A stretch of 64,000 nt of DNA. Origin: Lithodes maja (taxonomy: Eukaryota > Arthropoda > Malacostraca > Decapoda > Lithodidae). A program made the translations under genes and the position numbers. Below are positions 10,740-21,283 of this stretch, piece by piece; positions within the stretch are counted from its first letter, which is position 1; each line of letters starts with the position of its first letter. Where the stretch lies: NCBI GenBank assembly GCA_037953745.1, contig JBAKBP010007689.1:1-64000 (forward strand). Reading direction: 5' to 3'. A model generated the notes under the pieces. That model searched no databases. It was given only the letters and a program-made list of their open reading frames with translations, and was not told the DNA's origin.

Positions 10740-11798
10740 CACTCTAACCTCCATTTAACGGATTCCGATTTAACGGATATCGGCAATAACGGTCAAAAAA
10801 TGTAGGTCGGACAATGGACCCAGCAACGGACATAGTCCGTTGCTATAAAAAAGTTGGAGCAAAGTCCGTTGCTCTATCTATTTATCTCTCTAATGCACCT
10901 ACCTAAATCCCTTATACATTAACATAACTATGTCTTATTTGGACTTTTTGTAATCTTTGAATCATTTCTAATATGATGGAATTGAAAAATATAATATCCT
11001 TCCAGCACATAGATAAATAATAAATAAGATAGTCAACAAAATATTTCAACTCTCCCCTCCGTGCCAACAGAGACGGAAGATTTACGTTTGATAGATTTTT
11101 TGTTTTGTTTTTTTCCCTCCATATACACACTCTTTCTATTTATCTATCTCTCTAATTCATCTACCTAAATCCCTTATACATTAACATAACTATGTCTTAT
11201 TTGGACTTTTTGTAATCTTTGAATAATTTCTAATGTGATGGAATTGAAAAATATAATATCCTTCCAGCACATAGATAAATAATAAATGAGATAGTCAACA
11301 AAATATTTCAACCCTCCCCTCCGTCTATGGGCCGAGCTTCCCAGACGGGAGATTTAAGTTTGATAGATTTTTGTTTTTTTTTGTTCCCACGGTATACACA
11401 AAATGATGGGGAAATATTATAACATGTTTTTAATTGACATTTGTGTCGTTTTTGCTGATTATGAGTTGGTGGTAAATAAAATCTTTAATTCTATCATATC
11501 GGAAATGATTCACAGATTATATAGAGACCAAATAATATACACTTTTAAGTGTGTTCAATAGTTTTGCATTATCAATAGGGTGTAGCACAAGGGATTACCA
11601 GGATTTATTTCAGGTACAGTAAAAAAAAGGATGCATAACAGTTAAATGTCACGATCCGGACACCTGTACTCAACACCGAATTTTTCTCAAGGAATTTCCG
11701 GATTACATCCGGACTGGACAGTATTTAGCAGCAACGGACATTTAGCAGGAACGGACAGGTGCTTGCACGCATTTGTCCGTTAAATGGAGGGTGGAGTG
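10740..11798. mobile_element. TA-target DNA transposon, non-autonomous
   Basis: The inverted ends are CACTCTAACCTCCATTTAAC at 10740 and the complement of CACTCCACCCTCCATTTAAC ending at 11798, with TA on both sides. CAACGGAC motifs recur within the ends. No coding frame is seen. It starts two bases after the right TA of the fold-back element, so two TA-target elements sit back to back. Confidence 0.85.
10875..11398. repeat. 262-bp direct duplication inside the TA-target element
   Basis: ACCTAAATCCCTTATACATT starts at 10901 and again at 11163, and about 260 bp around it are repeated with few changes. The copy at 1-534 shows the same downstream sequence. Confidence 0.8.
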
Positions 11799-11800
11799 TA

Positions 11801-12150
11801 TACATACATACCCATCTGTGCGTGTTCGATCTGTGCGTTTCGCAATCTGTACGAGCTACCAAAAATATTCATTTAATAATATAGTGTGTGTGAGGAGCTC
11901 TGTGTATTGTGTATTGTGTAACGAACACTGATTCGTGTTCTTGAATGCACACGTCGTCCGAGCGTTATCTGGCGATAATTATCTGAGCACGGCAGCTTGT
12001 CAATCAATATTAAATAAATGTCCGTGAGGTTGCGTATGTGTGAAGCTCCGTGGTGATATTATAAATGGTATCATATGTCGGTCTGTAATTGAGTGTGATT
12101 CAGTTTACTATTCAGTGTGCTAAGTGTTGATTAACCGTTGTCTTCAAATG
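11801..12150. other. No recognisable feature
   Basis: AT-rich single-copy sequence with GTGTATTGTGTATTGTG runs. I see no gene, terminal repeat or RNA structure. Confidence 0.5.
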
Positions 12151-12162
12151 TTCTTTTTGTGT

Positions 12163-12758
12163 TGTTGTTGTTGTTGTTGTTCCCTAAGCTGCCTGGCCGA
12201 ACAGCTCCGAGTCCCTGAGGAAGGCCATGGCCACGATCGGGCTTTCCCACACAGCTCTCATTGAGTGTAGATTGTGTTGTTGGCGTAAGTGGTTGTGTGA
12301 AATGCAGTCTTCTATGATGTGTTTAATGGTATGGGGTGCTGTGTTACATCCCGGGCAGGCGTCGACAACGGAGTCATCCAGTCTTTTCTGATAGCTCAGG
12401 AGAGCTGGATGGTGTCCGCATCTCAGCCTGGCCAGGTGGACTCTGTCCTCGCGAGGAAGGGAGGATTCGGAAGGATGGATTTCGGGAGGTCGTGCTTGCA
12501 GCTGCGTGTTGTCTGTAAGTGAATGGATGGATCGGCGAGAGATATGAGTATGGATGTGCTTCTCGAAGTTGGTTCGGGGTGGGCAGGGAGGGAGAGAGGA
12601 CAGTAATAGTGTGTGATACCGTGTGCTGGGTGTTGTTTTGATATTTCTTGGTGTCTGTGGGTGTGTTGCCATGTAGTTTAGTGGGTGGTCTTGGTTCGTG
12701 GAGGCTGCTGCCAGAAATTGAGTGCCTCTCATGTCCAGATGGTCTTTGACTTTGAGGA
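12163..12758 (-). mobile_element. I-group LINE (550-aa family), 5'-truncated copy 2
   Basis: It encodes the last 190 residues or so of the 550-aa protein, ending in the CPGC...C knuckle and an (AAC)n tail. The 12-bp direct repeat TTCTTTTTGTGT at 12151-12162 and 12759-12770 is a clean target-site duplication, showing arrival by target-primed reverse transcription. The extra residues at the N-terminus of the open frame come from flanking DNA. Confidence 0.9.
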
Positions 12759-12770
12759 TTCTTTTTGTGT

Positions 12771-13627
12771 AGTGTTCATTCCTTGTGCATTTACTCGAAG
12801 CCTTCACTCGGTGCTTAGCCAACAATTATTCATTGCCTTGATTAACTGAATTATTGTGCTTATCAACCTGTTCGTTTTCCCTAGTTAATAGTAATATAAT
12901 TAATATGAAAATTAGTGGTGTTTGATATCATCCTTCTCCATTATTTATCATTATAATCCTTTTTGCCTTCTGATCGCAACTGCATGTCGTTGTTGCCAGT
13001 GTTTGAATTTTAATCTTTTGGGTTCAGCACTGCGGGCCGTAACAATATATATCTAAGCTAGGCCAGACCAAGAAATGGTCTAACCTAGCTTAACTTAGGT
13101 TATGTGGTTATTCCTCATCAATAAGACTATTCACAAGACAACAATGAGTTCTGCTGCCTGATATACTGTACATCTAACCTACTGTAGGTTCGGTCATTTC
13201 TTTGTGGAGATATATAGGCTAGGCCTATGTCTTCTAGCAAAAACAGAGTAAGCAGACGGCGCCGAGTGTGTTGGCGATCGACGATGCGCATGGCAGGCGG
13301 TTTGAAAAGGGTGAACTCGGGCCTCGTCAAAGACTAATGGATAATTTTTCCATTTAAAGTACTATTCGCATTTGGCGAAATACACTTTTGGCGCTGGTTT
13401 GGCTAGACTAATTAAATTGCCAAATGTGAGGGACCACTGTAGAAGGGGAAAAACATAGAACGAGGAAAGAAAAACTACTCAAAATTAGTCAAGCTGATGA
13501 CGGAAGCTCGAGGGGAGAGGAAGAGAAATTACCACATCCATCCCCCATCAAGCTCCAGTCGCCGGCCCCGAAGCCCCCCAACCGCGCCAAGGAGAGTAGT
13601 ACAAGGGGGGTCAAACCAAGATTGAGA
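12771..13627. other. No recognisable feature
   Basis: Mixed single-copy sequence with a small inverted motif around AAGCTAGGCCAGACC / GGTCTAACCTAGCTT (13054-13091). I see no gene or mobile-element end. Confidence 0.5.
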
Positions 13628-14014
13628 GGGGTGGAAATGAGTTACTTGAGAAGTGCGTGCGGAGTTACATGGAGGGATAGACAGACGAATGAGGAAGTAC
13701 GAGAGCCGTGTGGTGTGAATCTAGATGTGCTGGAGTGTGAAAAGGAACACCTTGAAATGGTTCGGCCATGTGGAACGTATGGGAAGCGAGAGAATTAAGA
13801 GTGTGTACATGAGTGAGGTGGAAGGACAGAGAAGGAGAGGTAGACCGAGTGAGAGGTGGAAGGATGGAGTTAAGAAGTATATGAGCGAAGGCGGTGCTGG
13901 ATGGGAGGAGTGACATCGATTGACTGGGGACAGAGGTGCATGGGGGCATTTCGTTCGTGCCCACCCCTTCGGGAATCACGGCGTCCGGCAATAGATAGAT
14001 AGATAGATAGATAC
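13628..14014 (+). mobile_element. RTE-like LINE, 3' fragment
   Basis: It corresponds to the last 380 bp of the full RTE-like element at 55586-58796: it encodes degenerate versions of RWFGHMERM and RGRPNMRWKDG, then the hairpin CCACCCCTTCGGGAATC and a (GATA)n tail at 13990-14014. A stop and frameshifts interrupt it. Confidence 0.88.
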
Positions 14015-14269
14015 TCACAAAGTGAGCATAATATGTATTTATCAATTACCTTGTAAGACCTACGAGATATGCCATAGCACAATATGCTAAATACGAGATT
14101 CTATTGTAAATACGTTATAAATTATTAATAAATCAGAATATTATATCTGTATTGAGTCCAATTTAAAAACTTAAATTATTTGGTTTAAGAAATTATTGAA
14201 TGCACTACATCAAAATCAGTGTGTACTTACACTAGTTGTACTTACACTAGTTGTATTTGCGGGAGTGAG

Positions 14270-15140
14270 CATGCTCGTTAATTCCCGCCTCCTAAGATAT
14301 GTTTGTCATACCGTGCTTTGAAACTATGCACTGATGGTGCAGACACTACTTCGGCTGGCAATTTGTTCCACCCACTAATCGAGTTGGTAGGAAATATTTT
14401 ACTTTTCAGATCAGATTTACTATTTAGCACTTTTAGTTTGTAGCTGTGACCTCTTGTCCTCTCACCTCCATCCCTCTCTATGAAGTTTTCTTGGTCGATT
14501 TTGTCAATACCTCTAACACATTTATATATCTGAATTTGCTGTCCTCGTTTCCTTCTCTGTTCCAGTGTAGGTAAATTCAATCTCTCGAGCCTCTCTTGGT
14601 ACTCCAAATTTTCCAAACCTGGGATCATCCTCGTAGCTGCTCTCTGTACCCTCTCAATTTTGTGGATATGTTTCTTCAAGTGAGGGGACCACACTACAGA
14701 TACATATTCCATCCTGGGTCTTATTATTGCCGTTATTATTTGTTTCATGGTGTTTTCATTAAGATAATTGAAAGACATCCTGATATTTGCCAATAATGCT
14801 AGTGATTCTCTCACTATCTTATTTATGTGGCTTTCTGGAGACATGTTATCCCTAAATTCTATCCCCATGTCTTTTTCTTTTTCTGCTTTGGGAATCACTT
14901 TGTTTCCTAGTTTATAATCTTTTCTAGGTCTGTACTTGCTTTTACCCATTTCTAGAGTCTTACATTTCCCTGCATTGAACTCCATATTCCATTTGATTCT
15001 CCATTCATGGATCTTTTGCAAATCTGCTTGGAGCTCAAGGCAATCCTCCTGGGTTCTGATCGTTTTAAGCAGCTTAGCATCGTCCGCAAACATACTCATG
15101 TAGCTTGTTAGTCCCTCAGGTAAGTCATTTACAAATATTG
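14270..15140 (-). pseudogene. CR1-like LINE reverse transcriptase, 3' part
   Basis: The open frame encodes the end of a reverse transcriptase: VNDLPEGLTSYMSM, the catalytic FADDAKL, then the thumb-like and C-terminal region with RPRMEYVSVVWSPHLKKHI and GWNKLPAEVV, typical of CR1-clade proteins. Everything upstream of the catalytic motif is missing (5' truncation at 15140, next to a microsatellite). The 3' end has two direct copies of a 16-bp unit (GTACTTACACTAGTTG, 14223-14255), like the short repeats that end CR1 elements. It sits in an intron of the host gene; an apparent fusion with host exon 4 through the CA repeat is an artefact of open frames. Confidence 0.88.
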
Positions 15141-15144
15141 TGCA

Positions 15145-15153
15145 TGCGTGCGG

Positions 15154-15237
<84 letters not shown>

Positions 15238-15284
15238 GTGTGCGTGCGTGCGTGTGCGTGCGTGTGCGTGTGCGTGTGTGTGTA
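15145..15284. repeat. (GT)n/(CA)n microsatellite beside a splice donor
   Basis: About 140 bp of GT with GC interruptions on the plus strand. On the transcribed minus strand it is a CA-rich tract starting two bases after the donor GT of host exon 4. Confidence 0.95.
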
Positions 15285-15285
15285 C

Positions 15286-15413
15286 CTGATAAGTAGCTTC
15301 CTGTCGGTATCCTTGGCTGGGATTGGCGTTCTGTGTAGCGATGGAGCCGTACTGTTCGTTGACCGGGTCGTAGTCGGCAATGCTGCCCACTCGCCGGTTA
15401 GGCTGCTGGGACA
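15286..15413 (-). CDS. Host gene, internal exon 4 (last visible)
   Basis: A 128-bp exon with acceptor ...GTACACAG and donor CAG|GTACAC. It reads two bases completing a codon, then 42 codons beginning SQQPNRRVGSIADYDPVNEQ and ending GYRQEATYQ, ending in phase 0. The entry phase matches the single base left by exon 3 (G+TG gives Val). No stop. The composition (Asn, Gln, Tyr, Ser) fits a disordered protein. It shares no repeats with the rest of the window. The next exon is not found in 1-15285, so it probably lies outside. The function is unknown. Confidence 0.75.
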
Positions 15414-16543
15414 CTGTGTACACGGGTTAAAACAGCATTAGCTTCAACTATTATTTACTATGAATACATTGTATCATAGATTACGATACAATGGTTGAGT
15501 AATTTTTTCTGATAAGTTATCAAAAAACAATCATTGTAAAACCTAAGACTGTCTTTCAGCACTTGCTTCACATGAGGGCATAGGTTCAAGTCATCACCAT
15601 GGCTAAGCTTCTGAAAAGGATGATGATTTGGTACCAGTAGTCTAACTTATGACCCTGATTTTCTAAGAAAAAAGAATACATATAAGAACTTTGAAAATAT
15701 ATTGCTAATCTTTTGTTACTACTAACAACTCCATGCAGTGTTTAGCCTGCACAGAAATATCTCCATGCTACTGTATCCTTAAACATCTCTATCGGTTCAA
15801 AACTGTAGGGAGCTCTGCTTATAGTGTCAAGCACACACAGTTTCCAATACCCTTGGTTACTATTTCACAATGTTGCTGGTTAACATTATAGACCGAGTAG
15901 GTGGCCTTTTTAGCCTAATTGCCAGCCTACCATATTCTTGCAAAGAAAATATTTTCATGCAAGTTTTTAAACAGGAAAGGCATCAGCTGTTAAAACTAGC
16001 TTTATTTTGCCCATGGCATATGCAGTATAGGCCAAACTCTTTGTCTCAGTCATCCAAAACAATGACTGGAAACTGTCACAGGGACACACACAAGACTGAC
16101 TTCTACTATAGTTCATTCATTATCAGTTGGCCAAAAATCTTCTCCACGAACCACTATGACTAAAAAACAACGGGAGTAATCGTGCTAACATTTCTACCAT
16201 TTGAGAAGGGTCAGCCAGGGAATAGGTGTGGAAATTTATAGCCCATTTACTCTAGCCCTTTTTGAGTTACAGAGGATAGAAGTAAAGATTTCTGGCCAAC
16301 TTATAACGAATGGACTATAGCATGGAAAGTGATCTTTCAAAGATCAACAACAACAACAAACATTTCACTGCAGACTTAAAACTGACCATCTTACTATGAT
16401 ACTGCAATTAATTGGAAAAATATATTCTTGTAGCAAAGACCATCTGTAAGTATATACATAAGATATACTGTACTACATTAGTCATGATTTTGTTTTAACA
16501 ACATACATAAACTAATTATTACAAAGCCTGGACACACATTATT
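15414..16543. other. Intron sequence, nothing recognisable
   Basis: AT-rich sequence between host exons 3 and 4. I see no mobile-element ends and no coding frame. CAACAACAACAA near 16347 is a short simple repeat. Confidence 0.5.
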
Positions 16544-16558
16544 AGTAAATATATGAAT

Positions 16559-16978
16559 TGTTGTTGTTGTTGTTGTTGTTGTTCCCCAAGCTGCCTGGCC
16601 GAACAGCCCCAAGGCCCCGAGCAAGGCCAAGGCCATAACCGAGCGCCCCCACAGAACCCTCCCCGCCGACCACAATAAAGCCTGGGTGACCGAAGCCACT
16701 CCATGGCGGGGGGCCTGAGGAGGGTGCGGAAACGCCCGGGAAACCAAAGCCCCACCCAGGGCCCTGTGCCCCTCAGCAATTATGAAGAGAAAGTTGAGGG
16801 GCAAGGGAAATTTGTGACGCTTTGGCTTCCAATCTTGGTAGATTGGGAGGTCAATCCACGTTAGAGACGCCGTCACTTGAGATCTAGAAAATATATAAGT
16901 AAAAGGAACAGTCAGAGTAAGCTATGGGTATGGCAGAGATTGCTCAGTTCTCACTCTGATAGACCAGCCCATCACCAC
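16559..16978 (-). mobile_element. SINE with AAC-repeat tail (LINE-tail family), copy 2
   Basis: A complete 420-bp copy flanked by a perfect 15-bp duplication, AGTAAATATATGAAT, at 16544-16558 and 16979-16993. The 3' 80 bp and the AAC tail match the I-group LINE; the head is GTGGTGATGGGCTGGTC. This copy best defines the ends of the family. Confidence 0.92.
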
Positions 16979-16993
16979 AGTAAATATATGAAT

Positions 16994-18129
16994 AATATAC
17001 TTCGGTATCTTGAATTGCAACAAGGCACCAATAACTGACAAAATAGAATAGATTATTTTCTGAATATTCCCCCAAACTGCACTGTTAAAATACCGGAACT
17101 GAACACAAACGTCTCTCTCCAAGTCAAGTTAGATTACAAAAGTACACACTGCTACACAGACAATATAAACAAGAACAAAAAACATACTACTGTACACATC
17201 ATCAAACAGACAGAGTAATATAAACAATATAACACGGAGCAAGCAAACATAATTCAGGAGGCAACGAGATGCGGACAAACCACAGAAAACGATACACAAA
17301 CACAACCTGAATGAGGTAGTAAAGGTGGCATGCAGTGTGTTTGCAACTTGAATACTCACCAGATCTTTTCCCCTCACTCAAGCTTGATCACATCTTCATA
17401 TTTCCTTTATATACTATCTAAGTTTCTAAGTTTCCTATTCTCCATACAGTTACCTATGTCCAACTTCAATACTAGTGATCCTATAGTTCTTTAATTGAAC
17501 TATATTAACATATCTTACACTCTATGCCTAACTATATAATCCCAGGCCCTAAGGTTCTCTAATTTTACCTTACAGTAATACTAATTTTAAACCATTTAAA
17601 CAATGGTAAATAACCTAAATACCACTGCTTTCAATGTTCAGCTCAGTTTAGCTGCTAGGTAACCCACAGAGGGCTGTTCTCAGGCAGCATCTGTACTGTA
17701 ATTTAATCTAATTACAACATCTCACACTATTCCCTATGCCAAAATTCAAAACAGCTGTTCTTAAACTAATCCAGTTCAACTTCACTGTAAGTGTTTATCT
17801 TTATCTGGATATTCTCTATATCTTAATTGCATACAACTATAAAAAAAAAATATTAACTTCATAGTTTAATCTTTAAATGCAAACTTATCTTCCCGTTCTA
17901 CTTCCATACTATAGTACTTCAATACCTTAGCCTTTAAAGGTTTCCGACATAACTTTTGATAATCGTTATTTTAAAAATGGTTTCAACTTTAATTTAATTA
18001 CCCTTTAAACTCTAAAATTGACTAAGCTTAATTAAATCAACTATGTAAACCACAGTCAAATACAGAGTGTGACATTCAAGAGTACTGGAGAATAGTAATT
18101 GTTCGTTAACTTTATAGAACTTCTTTATT
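16994..18129. other. Intron sequence, nothing recognisable
   Basis: AT-rich sequence rich in CTAAACT/CTTAAAC motifs. I see no gene, SINE head or element end. Confidence 0.5.
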
Positions 18130-18420
18130 GATTGACATTATATATTTACTGTGCACCAAATGAAACTTGCAAAAGGCACAGAATAGGCCAGGACACATGC
18201 TTCGCACATGATGATGCAGTTTTGACGCAGTGTTTAACGCTGTGCACTCCTTGAATAACAGGGCTAGGGCGTGCCCTTGTTACAGGGACTTCACTGGACA
18301 TTTGCTACGAATCGCTAGATCGAGGTGTCCAAACTTTTGATATCTGCCAGTGGCACAGCCTGGTATCGAACTACTGACCCTTTGATCAGCAGCCAGATGT
18401 GCTACTGGCCATACCACAGC
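18130..18420 (-). mobile_element. tRNA-derived SINE (second type)
   Basis: On the minus strand a tRNA-like head (about 18350-18415) has an A-box-like TGGTATGGCCAGTAGC and a B box GTTCGATACC, followed by a 230-bp body ending near an AT-rich stretch at 18130. Only one copy is in the window, so the ends are approximate. Confidence 0.5.
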
Positions 18421-18743
18421 CTGTGGCACATAGTAAATGAAATCACACTTTGTCTGCAACCTATTGATTGCTTATTATATAATAGGGTTTGCGACTAACT
18501 TACTGAATATAACTATTATCACTATTTAAAAAAGGCAATATACTGTATATGTAATTTTAATGCTTGTGTATCTCCTATTGGCTTTTGCTCCACACATTAA
18601 CTCCCTGTAGGATCATTTAAAAGGATGATGCCTTTTACGTTGTCCTAGTAGTTGGTTCTTAAAACCATTATTCAGTAAATCTTCTCATACAAGAATCTAA
18701 ATCCATTCTTGGGGCTTTTGGTTCTCATAAAGATTTTGGGAGT

Positions 18744-20515
18744 GTTGTTGTTGTTCCCTAAGCTGCCTGGCCGAACAGCCCCGAGTCCCTGAGGAAGGCC
18801 ATGGCCACGATCGGGCTTTCCCACAGAGCTCTCATTGAGTGTAGGTTGTGTTGTTGGCGTAAGTGGTTGTGTGAAATGCAGTCTTCTATGATGTGTTTAA
18901 TGGTATGGGGTGCTGTGTTACATCCCGGGCAGGCGTCGACAACGGAGTCATCCAGTCTCTTCTGATAGCTCAGGAGAGCTGGATGGTGTCCGCATCTCAG
19001 CCTGGCCAGGTGGACTCTGTCCTCGCGAGGGAGGGAGGATTCGGAAGGATGGATTTCGGGAGGTCGTGCATGCAGCTGCGTGTTGTCTGTGAGTGAGTGG
19101 ATGGATTGGCGAGAGATATGAGTATGGATGTGCTTCTGGAAGTTGGTTCGGGGTGGGCAGGGAGGGAGAGAGGACAATAATTGTGTGTGATACCGTGTGC
19201 TGGGTGTTGTTTTGATATTTCTTGGTGTCTGTGGATGTGTTGCCATGTAGTTTAGTGGGTGGTCTTGGTTCGTGGAGGCTGCTGCCAGGAATTGAGTGCC
19301 TCTCATGTCCAGATGGTCTTTGACTTTGAGGATTTTTGTTTCTTGATGTAGATGATCTGTGGGTGTAGTAGCTGTGCAGCCTGTAATGATCTTCAGGGCT
19401 TTGTTTTGAATAGTCTGTAAGGTCTTATGATGTGTTTCAGCTAGGTTAGAAGCCCAGGCTGGGCTTGCGTATTCCATTACTGATCTTATGTATTGTTTAT
19501 ATACTGTGGTGGTAGTTTCTTTGTTGTGTCCAAATTTTGTGTGAGCAAGTGACCTGAGGGCGTTAAGTCTGGGTGTCAGTTTCTTTTTAATGCTTGTGGT
19601 GTGCTGTTTGAATGTCATATGAGTATCATATGTTACTCCTAGGATTTTGGGTGTGTGTGTATGTGTTAGGGGTGTGTTGTTTATGGTGAGTTGAGGGATG
19701 TATTCGTGTTCACCTGTCCAGCTTGTGAGCAGGGTTGCGGTGGATTTGGCTGGGGCTAGATTAAGTCTGTTTGTAGTGCACCAGCCATGTAGTGTGTTGA
19801 GATAGGGTTGAAGGAGATCTGTTGCTCTTCTTGGGTCATGGTGTGTGCATGTGAGTGTTATGTCATCTGCATAGGAGGCTAAGTTTATTTGGGGAGTATT
19901 GGGTGTAGTTATATCGTGCATGTACAGATTGAAGAGTGCGGGCGATAGGACGGATCCTTGTGGGACTCCGTTTGGAAAGTTTCTGATTTTAGATGACTGA
20001 CCGGCAAAAGATACGTGTGCACATCTGCCTGCTAGGAAGTTGGCCAGCCACCTTTTTGTGTTGTTGTGCATGTTTGTGTTGTAGATTTTGTTTGTTAGGT
20101 TGTGGCGTGGGATGGCATCGAAGGCTTTACTAATGTTGAGTGTGGCTAATAGTGATCTGTGTGGTGGTCTAGCTGAGTTGATGCCGTCAAAAGCTCTTTG
20201 TGTAAGGTCTGTGAGAAGAGTGTTTGTGGAGTGCAGTGGCCTAAAGCCATGTTGTGTTGGAGCTAGGGGTAGGTCGGGTGTAATTAGTTGTAATACTAGG
20301 CGTTCCATGACTTTGGAGGGGGAGCAAAGGAGTGTAATGGGGCGGTGCGAGGAGGGTAGCGTGGGGTCTTTGTTGGGTTTGGGGAATGTGATGATGATAC
20401 CATGCTTCAAAATGTCTGGTATTGTGTTGTGTGAATAGCTGTAGTTTGATATGTTAGTGAGTGTTTGTATGCCTTGTGGTCCCAGGTGTCTGAGGTGTAT
20501 GTTGCTTATGTTGTC
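18744..20515 (-). mobile_element. I-group LINE (550-aa family), longest open copy
   Basis: This copy is cut at its 5' end (20515, where the copy at 34137-36514 continues) but is open throughout. The 3' end is ...GGCAGCTTAGGGAAC followed by AAC repeats. GAGTG at both ends may be a short target duplication. All five copies of this family in the window lie on the minus strand. Confidence 0.88.
18758..20410 (-). CDS. LINE reverse transcriptase, I-group (Ingi/Vingi-like), 5'-truncated
   Basis: It would copy LINE RNA, and probably SINE RNA, into DNA at the target. It reads 550 residues without a stop. Reverse transcriptase motifs in order are HRPITLLCSPSKVMERL (about 22-38), NISKAFDAIPRHNL (92-105), PNGVPQGSVLSPALFNLYMHD (146-166) and SYADDITLTC (179-188, the catalytic aspartates). 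A C-terminal Cys/His knuckle (CPGCNTAPHTIKHIIEDC, C-x2-C-x8-H-x4-C) lies about 45 residues from the end. No RNase H follows. The endonuclease is absent because of 5' truncation, so the first Met is an internal one. Clade assignment by motif recall only: Ingi/Vingi-like is my best guess, jockey an alternative. Confidence 0.85.
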   Translation of the reverse strand: MKHGIIITFPKPNKDPTLPSSHRPITLLCSPSKVMERLVLQLITPDLPLAPTQHGFRPLHSTNTLLTDLTQRAFDGINSARPPHRSLLATLNISKAFDAIPRHNLTNKIYNTNMHNNTKRWLANFLAGRCAHVSFAGQSSKIRNFPNGVPQGSVLSPALFNLYMHDITTPNTPQINLASYADDITLTCTHHDPRRATDLLQPYLNTLHGWCTTNRLNLAPAKSTATLLTSWTGEHEYIPQLTINNTPLTHTHTPKILGVTYDTHMTFKQHTTSIKKKLTPRLNALRSLAHTKFGHNKETTTTVYKQYIRSVMEYASPAWASNLAETHHKTLQTIQNKALKIITGCTATTPTDHLHQETKILKVKDHLDMRGTQFLAAASTNQDHPLNYMATHPQTPRNIKTTPSTRYHTQLLSSLPPCPPRTNFQKHIHTHISRQSIHSLTDNTQLHARPPEIHPSESSLPREDRVHLARLRCGHHPALLSYQKRLDDSVVDACPGCNTAPHTIKHIIEDCISHNHLRQQHNLHSMRALWESPIVAMAFLRDSGLFGQAA

Positions 20516-20797
20516 TAGGCCACAGGCGAGTGTATAATATAGTTACTGAATGGATGGCTTTATATTCAGTTAAAGATATAAGAGAATATTACAGATTATG
20601 TAACTATCATTCTAAGGGAATAATATAAAGACTGAATAAGTGAGACTTGACCTTATCAATACCTAGTTAGTGTGTCTATTATAAAGTCTTACTCCTCATT
20701 ATGGTAAGAACAAGTTTCCAAAATATTTACTGTTTTCAGTCTCTTGTATGAAATTTTACTTATTCTCTGACATTCAGGTGGACTGCCAGCACCTTAC

Positions 20798-21283
20798 CTG
20801 GACCGGTCTGGCTCGAGTAGATTAGGGTCTGAGAGTTGCGGGAGGAGTACGGGGAGTTGTGGTTGGCATCTTGGTACACATTCTGCGGGATCGGATGGTG
20901 GTGGTGGTATGCGGAAGGGGGCTGTTGTTGCTGCTGTTGTTGTTGCTGGTGGTGGAGGAAGGATTGGGTGGATTGGGGTGGAGGGTGGCGGTGCTGGGAG
21001 GAGGGTGGAGGGATGCTGTATTGTTGTGAGTAAGGCTGCTGCTGTGGTGGAGGCATTTGCTGTTGCTGCTGCTGTGGATGGTGCTGCTTCTGTGGGTGCT
21101 GCTGCTGGTGGTACTGATGGTGCTGTTGTTTAAGGTGTTGTTGTTGCAGTTGTTGTTGTTGTTGTTGATGTTGTTGGTGTTGAGGTTGAGGTTGAGGTTG
21201 GTGATGTGGCTGGGGTTGGTGATCCTGTTGTGGGGGCCGCTGCTGTTGTGGCTTGTTGTCCTCCCGGGGTGTTGGGCCGCCAG
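20798..21283 (-). CDS. Host gene, internal exon 3 (Gln/His/Pro-rich)
   Basis: A 486-bp exon with acceptor TTATGCTAG and donor CCAG|GTAAGG. It has two bases completing a codon (A+CT gives Thr), 161 codons and one base left over, so the phases match exons 2 and 4. It begins GGPTPREDNKPQQQRPP, continues as Q/H/P repeats with runs of up to nine Gln (mixed CAG and CAA codons), and ends in NSPYSSRNSQTLIYSSQTGP. A polyglutamine-rich, probably disordered region, as seen in many arthropod regulatory and scaffold proteins. No domain is recognised. Confidence 0.8.

Noticed and set aside
15105..15441. Cys/Val and His/Thr repeat ORFs over the GT/CA microsatellite, and the apparent fusion of host exon 4 with the CR1-like frame
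   Set aside because: These are translations of a simple repeat that happens to stay open; a good splice donor lies before it.
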